Below the pieces are notes generated by a model. The model was not told the DNA's origin and did not search any database. It saw nothing but the letters and a program-made list of their open reading frames with translations. Of a stretch of DNA of 64,000 bases, positions 36,856 through 46,132 are shown piece after piece. Every line of letters begins with the position of its first letter. The stretch's first letter is position 1. Source of the stretch: Microcoleus sp. FACHB-1515 (GTDB lineage: Bacteria > Cyanobacteriota > Cyanobacteriia > Elainellales > Elainellaceae); NCBI RefSeq assembly GCF_014696105.1, contig NZ_JACJPO010000030.1:1-64000 (forward strand), in the 5' to 3' direction. The position numbers were made by a program, and so were the translations under genes.

Positions 36856-38919
36856 CTAGCGCCAATCTTCCCAGTTTTCATTAAAGATCGACGTATTTGG
36901 AAAAGCAGTTGGATTGTTCTGCTGATTGAGTCGCTGCTGAAATTGCTCTAGTAGCGGTTCGCGCTGGGGAAGCTGATCGACCAGTTGATACGGCAAAACG
37001 CCTTGATCCAGGGCAAAATCGATCGCATTGCCCACTGCCGCACCCGACGACCATTCAAACGAGTGGACGCGATAGGCAGCGGCAGCAATGTGGCTTGTCG
37101 CAATGCTTTTGCCTGCCACCAGCAGATTATCGACTTGCTGCGGAATCATCGATCGCAACGGAATTTGGAACGGATAGGCTTGTCCGGCTCCGCGTCGTTC
37201 GCCTTCCCGTTCGCGGTTTCCAGCTTTTTCCGGCGGCGACTCTTGCATACAGGGGTGAAAGTCGATCGCATAGTGACCAATGCCGACCGCATCCGGGAAG
37301 ATGGTCGATCGCGTCCGCCGCATCGCATTTTCCGGCGAAACCTGACCCCCGATCACCGAAGCGGCATTCAGTCCGGCTAAGGTAGCCCGCAGGCGGCGAT
37401 AGGTTTCGGGCGAAAGCGTGGTTTGGTAGTACGGATCGCTGTAGTCGCGTCGCGAAATATCCACTTCCCAAACGGAAAATCCCTGCGGCTGACCGAGGCT
37501 CGGTCGTCCGATGATGCGTCGGCCTTCGCGCATGTAGGGATACTTCGACAAACCGTGAGCCGTGCCCATCGGAGAATCAAGTCCGGACAAATAGCGAATA
37601 TTCGGCTGCGGCACTTTCACACCCGGCCCAAGCTGCGAGTCGGTTGTGCCCATTGCCAGCCAGTAGAAATAGCCCCGCGCCAATTCTTCTGCACTGCGTA
37701 GGCTAGCGGTGCGAAGTCCACCCATCCAGCCGCCCGGATTCAGTTGTCCACTCGATCGCAACTGTTCGCGGCTGTAGATCAAATTGTCGCGATTGGTTCC
37801 CGGTCGATAGTCGTTGCCCCAAGTCCAGTTTTGCATCGAGATATCGCCCGGATGCACGGTGTAATCTTGATAGCTGCGGCGATTGGTGGGGCGATTGCGT
37901 CTTGGTGTGGCGGCAAAAATGCGGCGATAGGTGAAGACCGCATCAAAATCAAAGCGCGACAGTTCGTAGCTGTAGTAATTGTGGTAGCGCAAATAGAACG
38001 AAGGCATTTCATGCCGCTGCCGCTCCGCTGTTGCCTCCATTGCAAAGGTGTAGGTGTAGCCCTGCGGACAATACGGATCGTTGGAAGCGCTCGAAGAAGA
38101 CGGCTCCAAGTACGATCGCGCATCAATTCCCAAGCGATACGGCACATCCGCCAGTCCGATAATTTCTCCGGTTTCGGTCGCATCGACGACGTACCAGTCA
38201 GCGGGATGAGTGCGATTGCGTTCGCGCTGAGCGGGGACAAAGCGAATGATTTGCTTTTGGAAGCGATCGGAATTTTCGTAGCGATACCAGTCTTCGATCG
38301 TTTGAGAAAGCGGATCGGTGTTGAGCGCAGGTGCGCCCGGTGCGGGACGATGTTCGATCGCCGTCACCGATCGAATCTGACTGCCGCTGCGATCAAGTTC
38401 CTTCACAACGGTTGAAGGAAACCATTCGAGCCGTCCGCGTCCGCGTCGTGCCGCCTCGCGCAGCATTTCGCGAGCCACCGCATCGCCCACGCGCGGCGAA
38501 AAACAAGTTTCGCTCACCCAGCAGTCGCCCGGATTTGGATCGCGTTGGCGCTCTTGCAGACGCCGACGCAGTTCCAAATAGCCACGCGAATAAAACTGAC
38601 GCGCCTGCTGCGTCGGGCGTTCATCCAAGGCTGACGTACCCTGAGCGGAAATTTGGCCGCCCAGCCAGTCCGTAATTTCCGTGAGGCAAACCGTGCGTCC
38701 GGCCAAAAGTGCTTCATAGGCAGTTGCCACGCCTGCCAACCCGCCACCCACGACAAGTGCATCACACGCAACGGTGCGATACCGTTCCGGAACGCCACGA
38801 TCGGGCGATCGCGTCGGTGTGGCGATCGCGGAGCGCTCCCGGAACGGTATCGCGGCAACCGGACTGAGGATTTCAATCAGCGCCAAACTCAACGCTGCCC
38901 AAGCAATTCGACGTATCAC
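36856..38919 (-). CDS. Exported FAD-dependent oxidoreductase
   Basis: 687 residues from a GTG preceded by GAGGAG. A signal peptide (about 1-23) is followed by a short basic linker and the FAD-binding Rossmann motif ALVVGGGLAGVATA (about 55-68), then the conserved LTEITDWLGGQISAQG. The rest is typical of the large FAD_oxidored family (PF12831); ATETGEIIGLADVPYRLG and PLRSMIPQQVDNLLVAGKSIATSHIAA are further family motifs. The substrate is unknown. The linker (about residues 24-48) is encoded by two inverted copies of the CCGGAACGGTATC repeat, an insertion between leader and enzyme. Confidence 0.82.
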   Translation of the reverse strand: MIRRIAWAALSLALIEILSPVAAIPFRERSAIATPTRSPDRGVPERYRTVACDALVVGGGLAGVATAYEALLAGRTVCLTEITDWLGGQISAQGTSALDERPTQQARQFYSRGYLELRRRLQERQRDPNPGDCWVSETCFSPRVGDAVAREMLREAARRGRGRLEWFPSTVVKELDRSGSQIRSVTAIEHRPAPGAPALNTDPLSQTIEDWYRYENSDRFQKQIIRFVPAQRERNRTHPADWYVVDATETGEIIGLADVPYRLGIDARSYLEPSSSSASNDPYCPQGYTYTFAMEATAERQRHEMPSFYLRYHNYYSYELSRFDFDAVFTYRRIFAATPRRNRPTNRRSYQDYTVHPGDISMQNWTWGNDYRPGTNRDNLIYSREQLRSSGQLNPGGWMGGLRTASLRSAEELARGYFYWLAMGTTDSQLGPGVKVPQPNIRYLSGLDSPMGTAHGLSKYPYMREGRRIIGRPSLGQPQGFSVWEVDISRRDYSDPYYQTTLSPETYRRLRATLAGLNAASVIGGQVSPENAMRRTRSTIFPDAVGIGHYAIDFHPCMQESPPEKAGNREREGERRGAGQAYPFQIPLRSMIPQQVDNLLVAGKSIATSHIAAAAYRVHSFEWSSGAAVGNAIDFALDQGVLPYQLVDQLPQREPLLEQFQQRLNQQNNPTAFPNTSIFNENWEDWR
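38776..38853. repeat. Inverted pair of GGAACGGTATCG-family repeats
   Basis: GCGATACCGTTCCGG (38776-38790) and its reverse CCGGAACGGTATCGC (38839-38853) bracket two GCGATCGCG segments, i.e. two copies of the element facing each other. They encode part of the N-terminus of the FAD oxidoreductase. Confidence 0.65.
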
Positions 38920-39124
38920 ACCACACTCCTCGATCGCAACAGTTCATCAACAATGATTCCAGACAAAATAATTCCGGACAAAGACTGGACGCGCCCGCTC
39001 GTCACAAGTTCCAACACTCCGTAATGCTCCATCATGAATAGGTAACAATACGCAACAAATAGACGAAGAATCACTTACAGACTGATAAAATCTGCCCATG
39101 TGTCATCTACTGAACGTAATAGCA

Positions 39125-39547
39125 ATGATTCAAACTGTTGCCTATTCTGAGGCTTCACCTGTGATTCGTGCCGTCCGTACTCAAGTTTTTCAGGTGGAGC
39201 AACATATTGATCCGGCGGTTGAAGTAGACGGACTAGACGAAACGGCGTTTCATTTGCTGGCAATTCAGGACAGCAAAGTAATTGGAACCACCAGGGTGCG
39301 TGTCTTGAGCGATCGCATTGCCAAGATTGAGCGTGTCGCCGTGCTGCCCGACTATCGCAAGCGCGGCTTTGGCAAAAAGCTAATGGAAACCGCGATCGCT
39401 TTGGTGCGCGATCGGCAAATTCCCGAAGTCAAGCTCAATGCTCAAGTTCATGCCCGCAGCTTCTATGAAAAGCTAGGATTTCAGCAGTGGAGCGAAGAAT
39501 TTCAGGAAGCCGGAATTCTACACATTGAAATGAGACGATACGTTTAG
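39125..39547 (+). CDS. GNAT family N-acetyltransferase
   Basis: 140 residues from the ATG at 39125 (an ATG at 39098 adds an atypical leader). AIRAVRTQVFQVEQHID-like N-terminus and the acetyl-CoA loop RVAVLPDYRKRGFGKKLM (motif A), then LNAQVHARSFYEKLGFQ (motif B), identify the ElaA/YjcF-type branch. Substrate unknown. Followed by a strong terminator. Confidence 0.88.
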   Translation: MIQTVAYSEASPVIRAVRTQVFQVEQHIDPAVEVDGLDETAFHLLAIQDSKVIGTTRVRVLSDRIAKIERVAVLPDYRKRGFGKKLMETAIALVRDRQIPEVKLNAQVHARSFYEKLGFQQWSEEFQEAGILHIEMRRYV

Positions 39548-39562
39548 TTGACTTGATTGAGC

Positions 39563-39599
39563 AAAGCCGCTGCTATTCCGAAATTGGCAGCGGCTTTTT
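39563..39599 (+). terminator. Rho-independent terminator after the GNAT gene
   Basis: AAAGCCGCTGC (39563-39573) pairs with GCAGCGGCTTT (39587-39597), followed by TT; 16 bases past the stop. Confidence 0.8.
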
Positions 39600-40137
39600 G
39601 CTGGCAAAATTTTGTGGCTTTGGCTGCAAGATATCGATTGATCCGGCACGCAATTGACGCGATCGACTTTCAAATGCAGGAAAACAGATTCAATTCGCAT
39701 TGGGGATCAACTAAAGCTTTGAGTGTCGAAAATAGATTTCTTCAGAACGATCGATCGGGCTGCCTAAATCTATCCTGCGATAGGTGAAGAAGCTTTAAGT
39801 TGTATCGACAGCTACCAAAACCAACGATTTTTGGACATCTTAAGGGCAAATTGAAACGCTCACTCTATGAATTTCTACCCCGAGTCAGACCCAGAACTTT
39901 GAAATTTGAGCTTTATTAGAATAAAAGAGAGCAAAGATTTTTCTTGATACAGTTCTTCACTTTTCTTGTTGTTTCTTTTTGTTACAACTAACTGTCTTTA
40001 TGAAGCGGTAAGTGAGTGAAACTCCCCACTTTAAATGGTAGTTTCCCCAACGGCAAGATTGGGAACAATAGAGTTTAATAGCTTTGGAACTTGCTGCTTT
40101 GCCTGCTACGACTGTTTTTTATTTTTTTATCAATTTC
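39600..40137. other. AT-rich intergenic region with stem-loops near its end
   Basis: 538 bases with no convincing coding frame. At 40018-40045 GAAACT pairs with AGTTTC, followed directly by CCCAA...TTGGG (40046-40063). These hairpins lie 75-120 bases before the zinc-ribbon gene and could be its leader or a small RNA. The pyrimidine-rich block 39945-39980 (TTTTCTTGTTGTTTC) precedes them. Confidence 0.4.
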
Positions 40138-40338
40138 ATGAACACTTGCCCCTGCTGCTCCCAACCCCTGCTGCGTCACGCTCGTCGCAATAGTATTTAT
40201 TGGTTTTGCTCGCACTGCTGGCAAGAAATGCCCAACTTGTCCGATCGCCTGACTGTGCCCAGCGATGAACCTGTGTGTGTCCCCACGTTCACAAAAACGC
40301 TCAGCCTGGCTCGCTACAGCGGGAGTCAAGCAGGCTAA
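40138..40338 (+). CDS. Small zinc-ribbon protein
   Basis: 66 residues. MNTCPCCSQPLLRHARRNSI then YWFCSHCWQEMP gives a CxxC...CxxC zinc ribbon in the first 35 residues, with a polar tail. Closely similar small proteins are widespread in cyanobacteria, without known function. The ATG at 40138 is chosen because the zinc motif begins immediately; an upstream ATG adds a hydrophobic, Phe-rich leader. A perfect terminator follows. Confidence 0.72.
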   Translation: MNTCPCCSQPLLRHARRNSIYWFCSHCWQEMPNLSDRLTVPSDEPVCVPTFTKTLSLARYSGSQAG

Positions 40339-40383
40339 GCGCCAAGTTCGACACAGCAAAGTTCGACACAATCGATCGCCTTG

Positions 40384-40422
40384 GTGAGGCAGGAGGTCAA
40401 TTTCTCCTGCCTCACGCTTTTT
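40384..40422 (+). terminator. Rho-independent terminator after the zinc-ribbon gene
   Basis: GGTGAGGCAGGAG and CTCCTGCCTCAC form a 12-bp perfect stem with loop GTCAATTT, followed by GCTTTTTCT. Confidence 0.88.
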
Positions 40423-40589
40423 CTAGAAGCCGCATCAGATCAACGTAAGTTCGATGAGTGTGTTCGCTGCGGTTGAATCGCCGGACAGATCCTCAAATCC
40501 TCCACCAGTGGGAGACTTTGAAGCTCACTCATGGGAATTTAGGGTTTGGCGATTCCTGCGGACAGCGCTTCCGCCCCACCAATCAACCT

Positions 40590-40623
40590 CAAAGTCCCCC
40601 ATGTATGGGGGATTTAGGGGGCT
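40590..40623. repeat. CAAAGTCCCCCA / GGGGGATTTAGGGGGCT repeat, copy 1
   Basis: A 34-base element with CCCCCAT-GTA-TGGGGG palindrome followed by ATTTAGGGGGCT. Copies 2 and 3 are at 56756-56789 and 58338-58371. The preceding 130 bases contain similar degenerate CCC/GGG segments. Confidence 0.75.
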
Positions 40624-40664
40624 AACCCCCAAGCGTCGTCGCACCTCAATCTGGTTCATCGAAC

Positions 40665-42311
40665 TCACGTAGATTCAACGGTTGGCCGTGAGATGCTTCG
40701 CGATCGCCGCAGGTGTTCCAGCCGAGCCGCTTGCGCCGCTGTCGGCAAACCCAGATCTTCCAGAATCCCCAAAGCGGCGTATTCTCCGGTTTCACACGCG
40801 CCATCCATGTAGCCTTGGGCGGCGTAGGAGCAGTGTTCGCCCGCAAACCAAATGTTGCCGATGCGTTCACCTTCTGCCCCGCCGATCGATGTCCACTGAC
40901 CGACGCGATAGGCAGAATACGACCCTTGCTGATACGGTTCGCCTGCCCAAAATGCACGGACTGCCCGCCCGCGATCGACCTGTTCTAGACCGGGAAAAAT
41001 TGAGTCAAGCTGGCGGCTAAGCAGTTGAGCGTGACTTTCAGGATCGCCTGCACCCAGTTCAATTCCGGCCTGTCCGCCGCGCAAATCCGTCAGCCATGCG
41101 GTCGGGCTGGACTGGTAGCGGGCACTTTCCCAGGTATTTTGGAACGGCAGATCCGAGTAAATACTGGCAGTTGAGCCATAGCGCGATCGCCACAGTCGCT
41201 CTTGAAAAGGAACGGCCAGTTTGCTGCTGGTTCCGTAGCCAAGCTGGTCGATCGATCGCCGCTTGACCGGAGACATTTCAACCGCCAGATCGATTTGGCG
41301 CAAAACGGGGAAAGGCACAGTCAGCAAGATGCGATCGTAAGTCCGCGCCTGATTGATGCCGTCTTGCCGCAGGCTGACTCGATAGCCGCCGTCCGCTCGC
41401 GCTCGAATCGATTCGAGAACAGTTCCCGTTTCGATGTACGGACTGAGGCGATCGGCCAGAGCGCGAGGAATGCGATCGTTGCCGCCGATCACGTGATAGC
41501 GCTCGTCACTGATGCCGTAGGTACTCCAGCCGCCGATTTCTGTGCCGATTAAAAACAGCAGATTCAGGCAGGATTGTTCCTCAATCTCCATCCCCATTTC
41601 GGTCACGTAGGCGACGCGGATTAGTTCGCGCAGCGTCGGGCTGATTGACGTGGAATCGAGATAATCGGCCAGCGACAGCCGATCGAGCCGCATCGCTGCC
41701 GGACTGGGATGATGGTAAGTAATTTTTTCATCGGGCGCGATCGATTCCAAGTCTCGAAGAATCTGTGCGGCCAGCGGCTTGAACTCTTCCGCGATCGTGC
41801 GATGGCTGACGTGATTGCCGCGAATGTAGAACACTTCCGGAATCAAGCCTCGGTCTGCCGATCGCAAATCGGCCATTTCTAAGTTAAGCTCAGCCGCGAT
41901 CGATCGAATATGCACATGGGCGCTATCGATGAATTCGCCGCCCAGTTCTACCACTCCAGGCGCATCGGGCACATTCGTCAAACTGCTCATGCGGCCACCG
42001 ACGCGATGGCTCGCCTCCACAATGTCGATCGGCACTCCAGCTTGATGCAGACGATAGGCGGCAGTCAGTCCGGCAATTCCGGCTCCCACAATCAGCACTT
42101 TCGGAATCGGCTGAGCGCGAGCGATCGAGGGAAAAGCGGTGTTGAGCGCGATCGCCCCTGCCAGAACGCTACTACTTTGCAGCAGTCGGCGGCGCGATAA
42201 ACGTTCGTTCAGCCAACCTTGAGCTTCTGCGGTTGAAGTCTCAAGCTGTTGGGAAATTTGGGCGGTTTTGTAGCTTAAACGCAGTAAATCAAGTAGTCCA
42301 TTCCGCGACAT
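40665..42311 (-). CDS. Tat-exported flavin amine oxidase
   Basis: 548 residues. A twin-arginine signal (LSRRRLLQSSSVLAGAIAL, about 38-56) predicts export with bound FAD. KVLIVGAGIAGLTAAYRLHQAG (about 71-92) is the dinucleotide motif, followed by EASHRVGGRM. The C-terminal GNIWFAGEHCSYAAQGYMDGA is the FAD-contact motif of the monoamine/L-amino acid oxidase family. It would oxidise an amine or amino acid in the periplasm, releasing ammonia and hydrogen peroxide; the substrate is unknown. It is the last gene of the minus-strand nitrogen region but 300 bases separate it from the next. Confidence 0.85.
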   Translation of the reverse strand: MSRNGLLDLLRLSYKTAQISQQLETSTAEAQGWLNERLSRRRLLQSSSVLAGAIALNTAFPSIARAQPIPKVLIVGAGIAGLTAAYRLHQAGVPIDIVEASHRVGGRMSSLTNVPDAPGVVELGGEFIDSAHVHIRSIAAELNLEMADLRSADRGLIPEVFYIRGNHVSHRTIAEEFKPLAAQILRDLESIAPDEKITYHHPSPAAMRLDRLSLADYLDSTSISPTLRELIRVAYVTEMGMEIEEQSCLNLLFLIGTEIGGWSTYGISDERYHVIGGNDRIPRALADRLSPYIETGTVLESIRARADGGYRVSLRQDGINQARTYDRILLTVPFPVLRQIDLAVEMSPVKRRSIDQLGYGTSSKLAVPFQERLWRSRYGSTASIYSDLPFQNTWESARYQSSPTAWLTDLRGGQAGIELGAGDPESHAQLLSRQLDSIFPGLEQVDRGRAVRAFWAGEPYQQGSYSAYRVGQWTSIGGAEGERIGNIWFAGEHCSYAAQGYMDGACETGEYAALGILEDLGLPTAAQAARLEHLRRSRSISRPTVEST

Positions 42312-42614
42312 AAAAAAGGGTGTGTAGCTTGTACTCAGATCTTGCGCGTCTTGCCATCGACAAAACGACCGAGCGCCAATGACGCTACGGCGATCGAGTC
42401 AGGGAAAGCGGCGATCGTGCCCTCGATCAAGGAGTGGATCAAGCGGCGATCGCAACCAATAGAAACCAACAGAAACTGAGAAGAGGTGCTGGGGCAGGCG
42501 ATCGCCTATCCGGTTGGGCAGAAAAGCGCTGCCCCGCAAAACCCGATTTCAACTTCCATCGGTGTTCGCCCGATGCAAGATGTGAGATGAACGGAGCCAA
42601 TGCTCCTTGCTCTT
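42312..42614. other. Gap between amine oxidase and allophanate-hydrolase-like gene
   Basis: About 300 bases, rich in GGCGATCG-type HIP1 relatives. No gene, terminator or regulator site is recognised. The right-hand 100 bases would be the tail of the upstream operon. Confidence 0.35.
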
Positions 42615-43031
42615 CTAGCCTAACTCGTCTGCTGCCTGGGAGTCACGCGACTGACGCCAGCCCACATAAGCCCGCCAGCCGCCCCACTCGGTAATTTCTC
42701 GCTCATCTTCACACAAAATCGCTTCGCCCAACACACCCAAGACGATTTCGCCATCGGCAAGGCGAACTTTGCCAATACACAATCCGGGCGGTTCCTGTTG
42801 CAAAATTGTTCCCAGTCCGGCTGGCGGCACTGCCCAGACTTCAACCGCGATCGATCGTCCGCCTTCCCGAACGCGCAGCATGGCTGGATGGCGATCCGCG
42901 ATCGACCACAACCGATAGCACGGCTCAGTTTCCGCCTCGCGCACAAATTTGGCTTCGACAGCGAGCAAATTCGGATTCAGTTCCAAGCCGCGCATCAAAG
43001 TTCCATTCACCGCAAGATGAATCGGCTGCAT
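42615..43031 (-). CDS. Stand-alone allophanate hydrolase C-terminal-like domain
   Basis: 138 residues. VNGTLMRGLELNPNLL, the later YRLWSIADRHPAMLRV, EVWAVPPAGLG and PPGLCIGKVRLADGEIVLGVLGE match the C-terminal domain of allophanate hydrolase (AtzF/DUR1-type), whose fold resembles gamma-glutamylcyclotransferase. In the full enzyme this domain follows the amidase and has been proposed to decarboxylate N-carboxycarbamate. Here the amidase half is missing, and the cysteine hydrolase gene ends 10 bases upstream, so the two are probably co-translated. Cytoplasmic. Confidence 0.75.
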   Translation of the reverse strand: MQPIHLAVNGTLMRGLELNPNLLAVEAKFVREAETEPCYRLWSIADRHPAMLRVREGGRSIAVEVWAVPPAGLGTILQQEPPGLCIGKVRLADGEIVLGVLGEAILCEDEREITEWGGWRAYVGWRQSRDSQAADELG

Positions 43032-43041
43032 GATTGCCTCG

Positions 43042-43725
43042 TCAAATTGTTGCAGGACTGGCGGCCAAAGCAGCCAAAACAGCCTCAGATGAGCTTGTCC
43101 AGCCGATGATGCCGCCTTGGGCGCGGAGCATTTCGATCGTCACCCGCTTGAATTCGGGGAAGTAGCTTTCGGTGCAGTCCTCGACCAAGAGGCATTCGTA
43201 GCCGCGATCGTTCGCCTCGCGCATCGTCGTTTGCACACAAACCTCAGTCGTCACGCCCGTAAACAGCAGATGCGTAATTCCACGCGATCGCAGAATTTCC
43301 GACAGTGGAGTTGCATAGAATGCGCCTTTTCCCGGTTTGTGAATCACAATTTCTCCAGGCAGCGGAGCAAGTTCTGAAATGATGTCGTTTCCGGGTTCGC
43401 CTTTGATCAAAATGCGACCCATTGCCGATCGATCGCCAATTCGCAAGCTGCCATTACCGCGATCAAGTTTCGACGGTGGACAGTCGGACAAATCCGGCTG
43501 ATGACATTCGATCGTGTGAATGATTGGCAACTGCAATTCGCGGAATCGATCGAGCAGTGTTTTCAAAGTGGGGACGATCGATTGCAGCCGAGTGACATCA
43601 TTTCCTAATGCGTCTCCAAATCCACCAGGCTCTAAAAAATCACGCTGCATGTCGATAATTACCAGCGCAACCTGACTGAATGCTGGCAGTTTGTAATCAT
43701 AAGGTTGAGCAGAAATTGTCACCAT
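43042..43725 (-). CDS. Isochorismatase-family cysteine hydrolase (amidase)
   Basis: About 228 residues from the ATG at 43725; an upstream extension to 43839 would overlap the LysE gene. [17 protein letters not shown] holds the catalytic Asp, [10 protein letters not shown] the family loop, and [27 protein letters not shown] the nucleophilic Cys after the cis-peptide (VTTEVC). The sequence is clearly related to the biuret hydrolase at 46133 (shared [17 protein letters not shown] and KPGKG-FYAT). Family members hydrolyse C-N bonds in biuret, ureidoacrylate, nicotinamide or carbamoylsarcosine. The small neighbour downstream and the exporter upstream (5 bases) point to one operon. Confidence 0.85.
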   Translation of the reverse strand: MVTISAQPYDYKLPAFSQVALVIIDMQRDFLEPGGFGDALGNDVTRLQSIVPTLKTLLDRFRELQLPIIHTIECHQPDLSDCPPSKLDRGNGSLRIGDRSAMGRILIKGEPGNDIISELAPLPGEIVIHKPGKGAFYATPLSEILRSRGITHLLFTGVTTEVCVQTTMREANDRGYECLLVEDCTESYFPEFKRVTIEMLRAQGGIIGWTSSSEAVLAALAASPATI

Positions 43726-43730
43726 ATTGT

Positions 43731-44366
43731 CTAGTCTTTGCTTGATCCGGCAAATGCAGTTGTTAAACCTAATCCCAGATAGACGCTGCCGCTGAAATAG
43801 CGCTGAGCGCGAAGAAAGCGAAGATTTCCTCTCAGCCACTGGCCGATCGATCCGGCAATCAGCGCATAAAGTCCGTCGCTGACTGTGGCGATCGCGACAA
43901 ACAAACAGCCGAGAATCAGAATTTGTGAAACGGCTGAATCTTGAGAGCGATCGACAAACTGAGGCAGAAACGCAAAATAGAACAGCGCGACTTTTGGATT
44001 GAGAATATTGACGACGACCCCTTGAAAGAAAATGCGTTTCAGGCTGTCTGATTCGACGGGGCGATTGGGCTGAACTTCTTCACGAGTCAGCAGTGTACGA
44101 ATGCCAAGATAAATCAAATAGGCTGCACCCAAATATTTGATGATGCTAAATGCGATCGCCGATGACATCAGCAGCGCAGAAAGCCCAAACGCAGCGGCAG
44201 CGATGTGAAAGAAATTGGCAAATTCAATTCCCAACATCGAAACAATTCCGGCCAAACGACCTTGATTGATGCTTCTAGCAACAATGTAAAGAACGGCGGG
44301 ACCAGGAACGATCGCGATCGCAAAACTGGCGGCAGCAAATATTAGTAAGGTTGATAATTCTGGCAT
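43731..44366 (-). CDS. LysE/RhtB-family amino acid exporter
   Basis: 211 residues with six predicted spans. The family motif [23 protein letters not shown] (about 16-38) and [22 protein letters not shown] follow the LysE/RhtB pattern. Usually exports amino acids or analogues. The stop is 5 bases before the hydrolase start, so they belong to one unit; in this context it might expel a toxic intermediate or surplus amino compound. That role is inference. Confidence 0.87.
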   Translation of the reverse strand: MPELSTLLIFAAASFAIAIVPGPAVLYIVARSINQGRLAGIVSMLGIEFANFFHIAAAAFGLSALLMSSAIAFSIIKYLGAAYLIYLGIRTLLTREEVQPNRPVESDSLKRIFFQGVVVNILNPKVALFYFAFLPQFVDRSQDSAVSQILILGCLFVAIATVSDGLYALIAGSIGQWLRGNLRFLRAQRYFSGSVYLGLGLTTAFAGSSKD

Positions 44367-44455
44367 GGGTTTCCTGTTGGTTTATCTGTTGATCAATTAA
44401 AGCTATTTCATTCTGCGCTGGCTTGCCCTGAACTGAAGTTCGGGCTAAAAGCTGA

Positions 44456-44538
44456 AGTCCGTTAAAACGGACTGAGAGGGCGATCGCAACCTGTTTGAAC
44501 AGGTTTTCGCTTTCAGCCTGAAATTTATTTCAAGGCTG
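44456..44538. repeat. Cluster of three short palindromes
   Basis: AGTCCGTTAAAACGGACT (44456-44473), AACCTGTTTGAACAGGTT (44488-44505) and CAGCCTGAAATTTATTTC with AAGGCTG (44514-44538) are consecutive inverted repeats, resembling palindromic repeats found throughout filamentous cyanobacterial genomes. They lie between the ABC ATPase gene and lysE on the minus strand and may stop or stabilise the transcript. Confidence 0.6.
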
Positions 44539-44566
44539 TATTGCGAGAATGAAATAACCCTTCTGA

Positions 44567-46117
44567 TTAATGTCCGGCCATTGCGTGACCGATCGCCGCA
44601 AAATCTGCTTTGTCTGTCAAACTTTCGTAGGCAAATTGGCCGCCGCTGATCACGAGAATGCGATCGCTTAACTTCAACAATTCGTCTAAATCTTCGCTGA
44701 CCAATAAAACCGCAACGCCGCGATTGCGAGCGGCAATAATTTGCCCGTGAATGAATTCAACGGCAGCAAAATCAAGGCCAAAACAGGGATTCGCGGCGAT
44801 TAGCAAATTGATTTCATTGGAGGAAAATTCGCGGGCGAGGACGGTTCTTTGCACGTTGCCGCCGGACAAGTTGCCGACGGGCGTTTCGGGTGACGGCGTT
44901 TTCACGGAGAACTGGGTGATTAAGCTTTGCGCCATCTGGCGGATCGCTTGGAGGATGAGCAGAACGCCTTTGGCCTGCGGGGGGCGATCGAACGTCCGCA
45001 AGGCCATGTTTTCCGCCACGCTCATGTGGGGAACGCAGGCATTTCGCAAGGGTTCTTCTGGCAGCGCAAAAACGCGATGCTGGCGCATTTCGGCGCGAGT
45101 GGCGCGGTAGGGCTGGCCGTTGACGAGAACCTGTCCCTGTGTGGCTTCGCGCTGTCCGGCCAAGACTTCGACCAGTTCGCGCTGGCCGTTGCCGGAAATT
45201 CCCGCGATGCCGACGACTTCGCCGCTGTGGACGGTGAACGTCACGCCTTTGACGGCTTCGAGGCCGTTGTCTTTGTTGGCGTGGAGCGATCGAACTTCGA
45301 GGACGGGTTTGGTTTGCAGGTGCGCGACTTTTTCGACGGCTTGGGGATCGCCTCTGTCGCCCATCATCATTTCGGCCATGTCGCTAACCGTAAGATCTTT
45401 GACAGCTCCGCTTCCGGCAAATTTGCCTTTCCGCAAGACGGTAATTTCGTCCGCAAAGGCCATCACCTCGCGAAACTTGTGCGAAATCATCAAGACGCTG
45501 AGTTTGCCCTCATTCACCTGTTCGCGCAGCAGTCCCAGCACCTCATCGGCTTCTTGCGGCGTCAGCACCGAAGTCGGCTCATCCAGAATCAAAATGCGGC
45601 TGTGTAAGTAGATCTGCTTCAGAATCTCCAGCTTTTGCTTTTGTCCCGCTGCAAGCTGGGCGATCGGCACATCCAGGGGAACCTGAAACGGCGCGGTCGT
45701 CATGAATGCCCGCAGTCCGTCCATTTCCTGTTTCCAGTTGATCAAATTCGGACTGTCGAAGCGCGACAAAACTAGATTTTCAGCCACCGTCATGGCCGGA
45801 ACCGAGGTGAAATGCTGATACACCATGCCGATTCCGTATTTGTGGGCATCGCGGGGGGAGTCGATCGCCACCGTCTGCCCGTCAATTTTTACCTCGCCGG
45901 ATGTCGGCGCATAAAAGCCCATCACGCACTTGACGAGCGTACTTTTGCCCGCGCCGTTTTCGCCCAGCAAAGCGTGAAAGCTTCCGGGTTTGAGCGTCAT
46001 CGAAACCGAATCGAGCGCAGCCAGCGAGCCAAACTGCTTCGTCATGTTGACGATCGCCAGTTCGGGCGGCGGCAAAATCGTGACAGTAGGCGATTGGATG
46101 GGGTCGATCGCAGTCAT
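44567..46117 (-). CDS. Double ABC ATPase of a BMP/nucleoside-type transporter
   Basis: 516 residues with two nucleotide-binding domains in tandem. The first has Walker A LGENGAGKSTLVKC (about 53-66), AAGQKQKLEILKQIY and Walker B ILILDEPTSVLTPQE. The second (from about 270) has the degenerate Walker A GISGNGQRELVEVLAG and LSGGNVQRTVLAREF. This is the RbsA/YufO arrangement of importers for sugars and purine nucleosides. With the two permeases and the BMP lipoprotein it completes one importer. The biuret hydrolase gene ends 15 bases upstream, so the hydrolase is embedded in the transporter operon. Confidence 0.93.
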   Translation of the reverse strand: MTAIDPIQSPTVTILPPPELAIVNMTKQFGSLAALDSVSMTLKPGSFHALLGENGAGKSTLVKCVMGFYAPTSGEVKIDGQTVAIDSPRDAHKYGIGMVYQHFTSVPAMTVAENLVLSRFDSPNLINWKQEMDGLRAFMTTAPFQVPLDVPIAQLAAGQKQKLEILKQIYLHSRILILDEPTSVLTPQEADEVLGLLREQVNEGKLSVLMISHKFREVMAFADEITVLRKGKFAGSGAVKDLTVSDMAEMMMGDRGDPQAVEKVAHLQTKPVLEVRSLHANKDNGLEAVKGVTFTVHSGEVVGIAGISGNGQRELVEVLAGQREATQGQVLVNGQPYRATRAEMRQHRVFALPEEPLRNACVPHMSVAENMALRTFDRPPQAKGVLLILQAIRQMAQSLITQFSVKTPSPETPVGNLSGGNVQRTVLAREFSSNEINLLIAANPCFGLDFAAVEFIHGQIIAARNRGVAVLLVSEDLDELLKLSDRILVISGGQFAYESLTDKADFAAIGHAMAGH

Positions 46118-46132
46118 GGCAGTTAGAAGAAA

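Noticed and set aside
44927-45611. Long plus-strand frames (226 and 163 codons) inside the ABC ATPase gene
   Set aside because: They overlap a complete double ATPase on the other strand and show no family motif.
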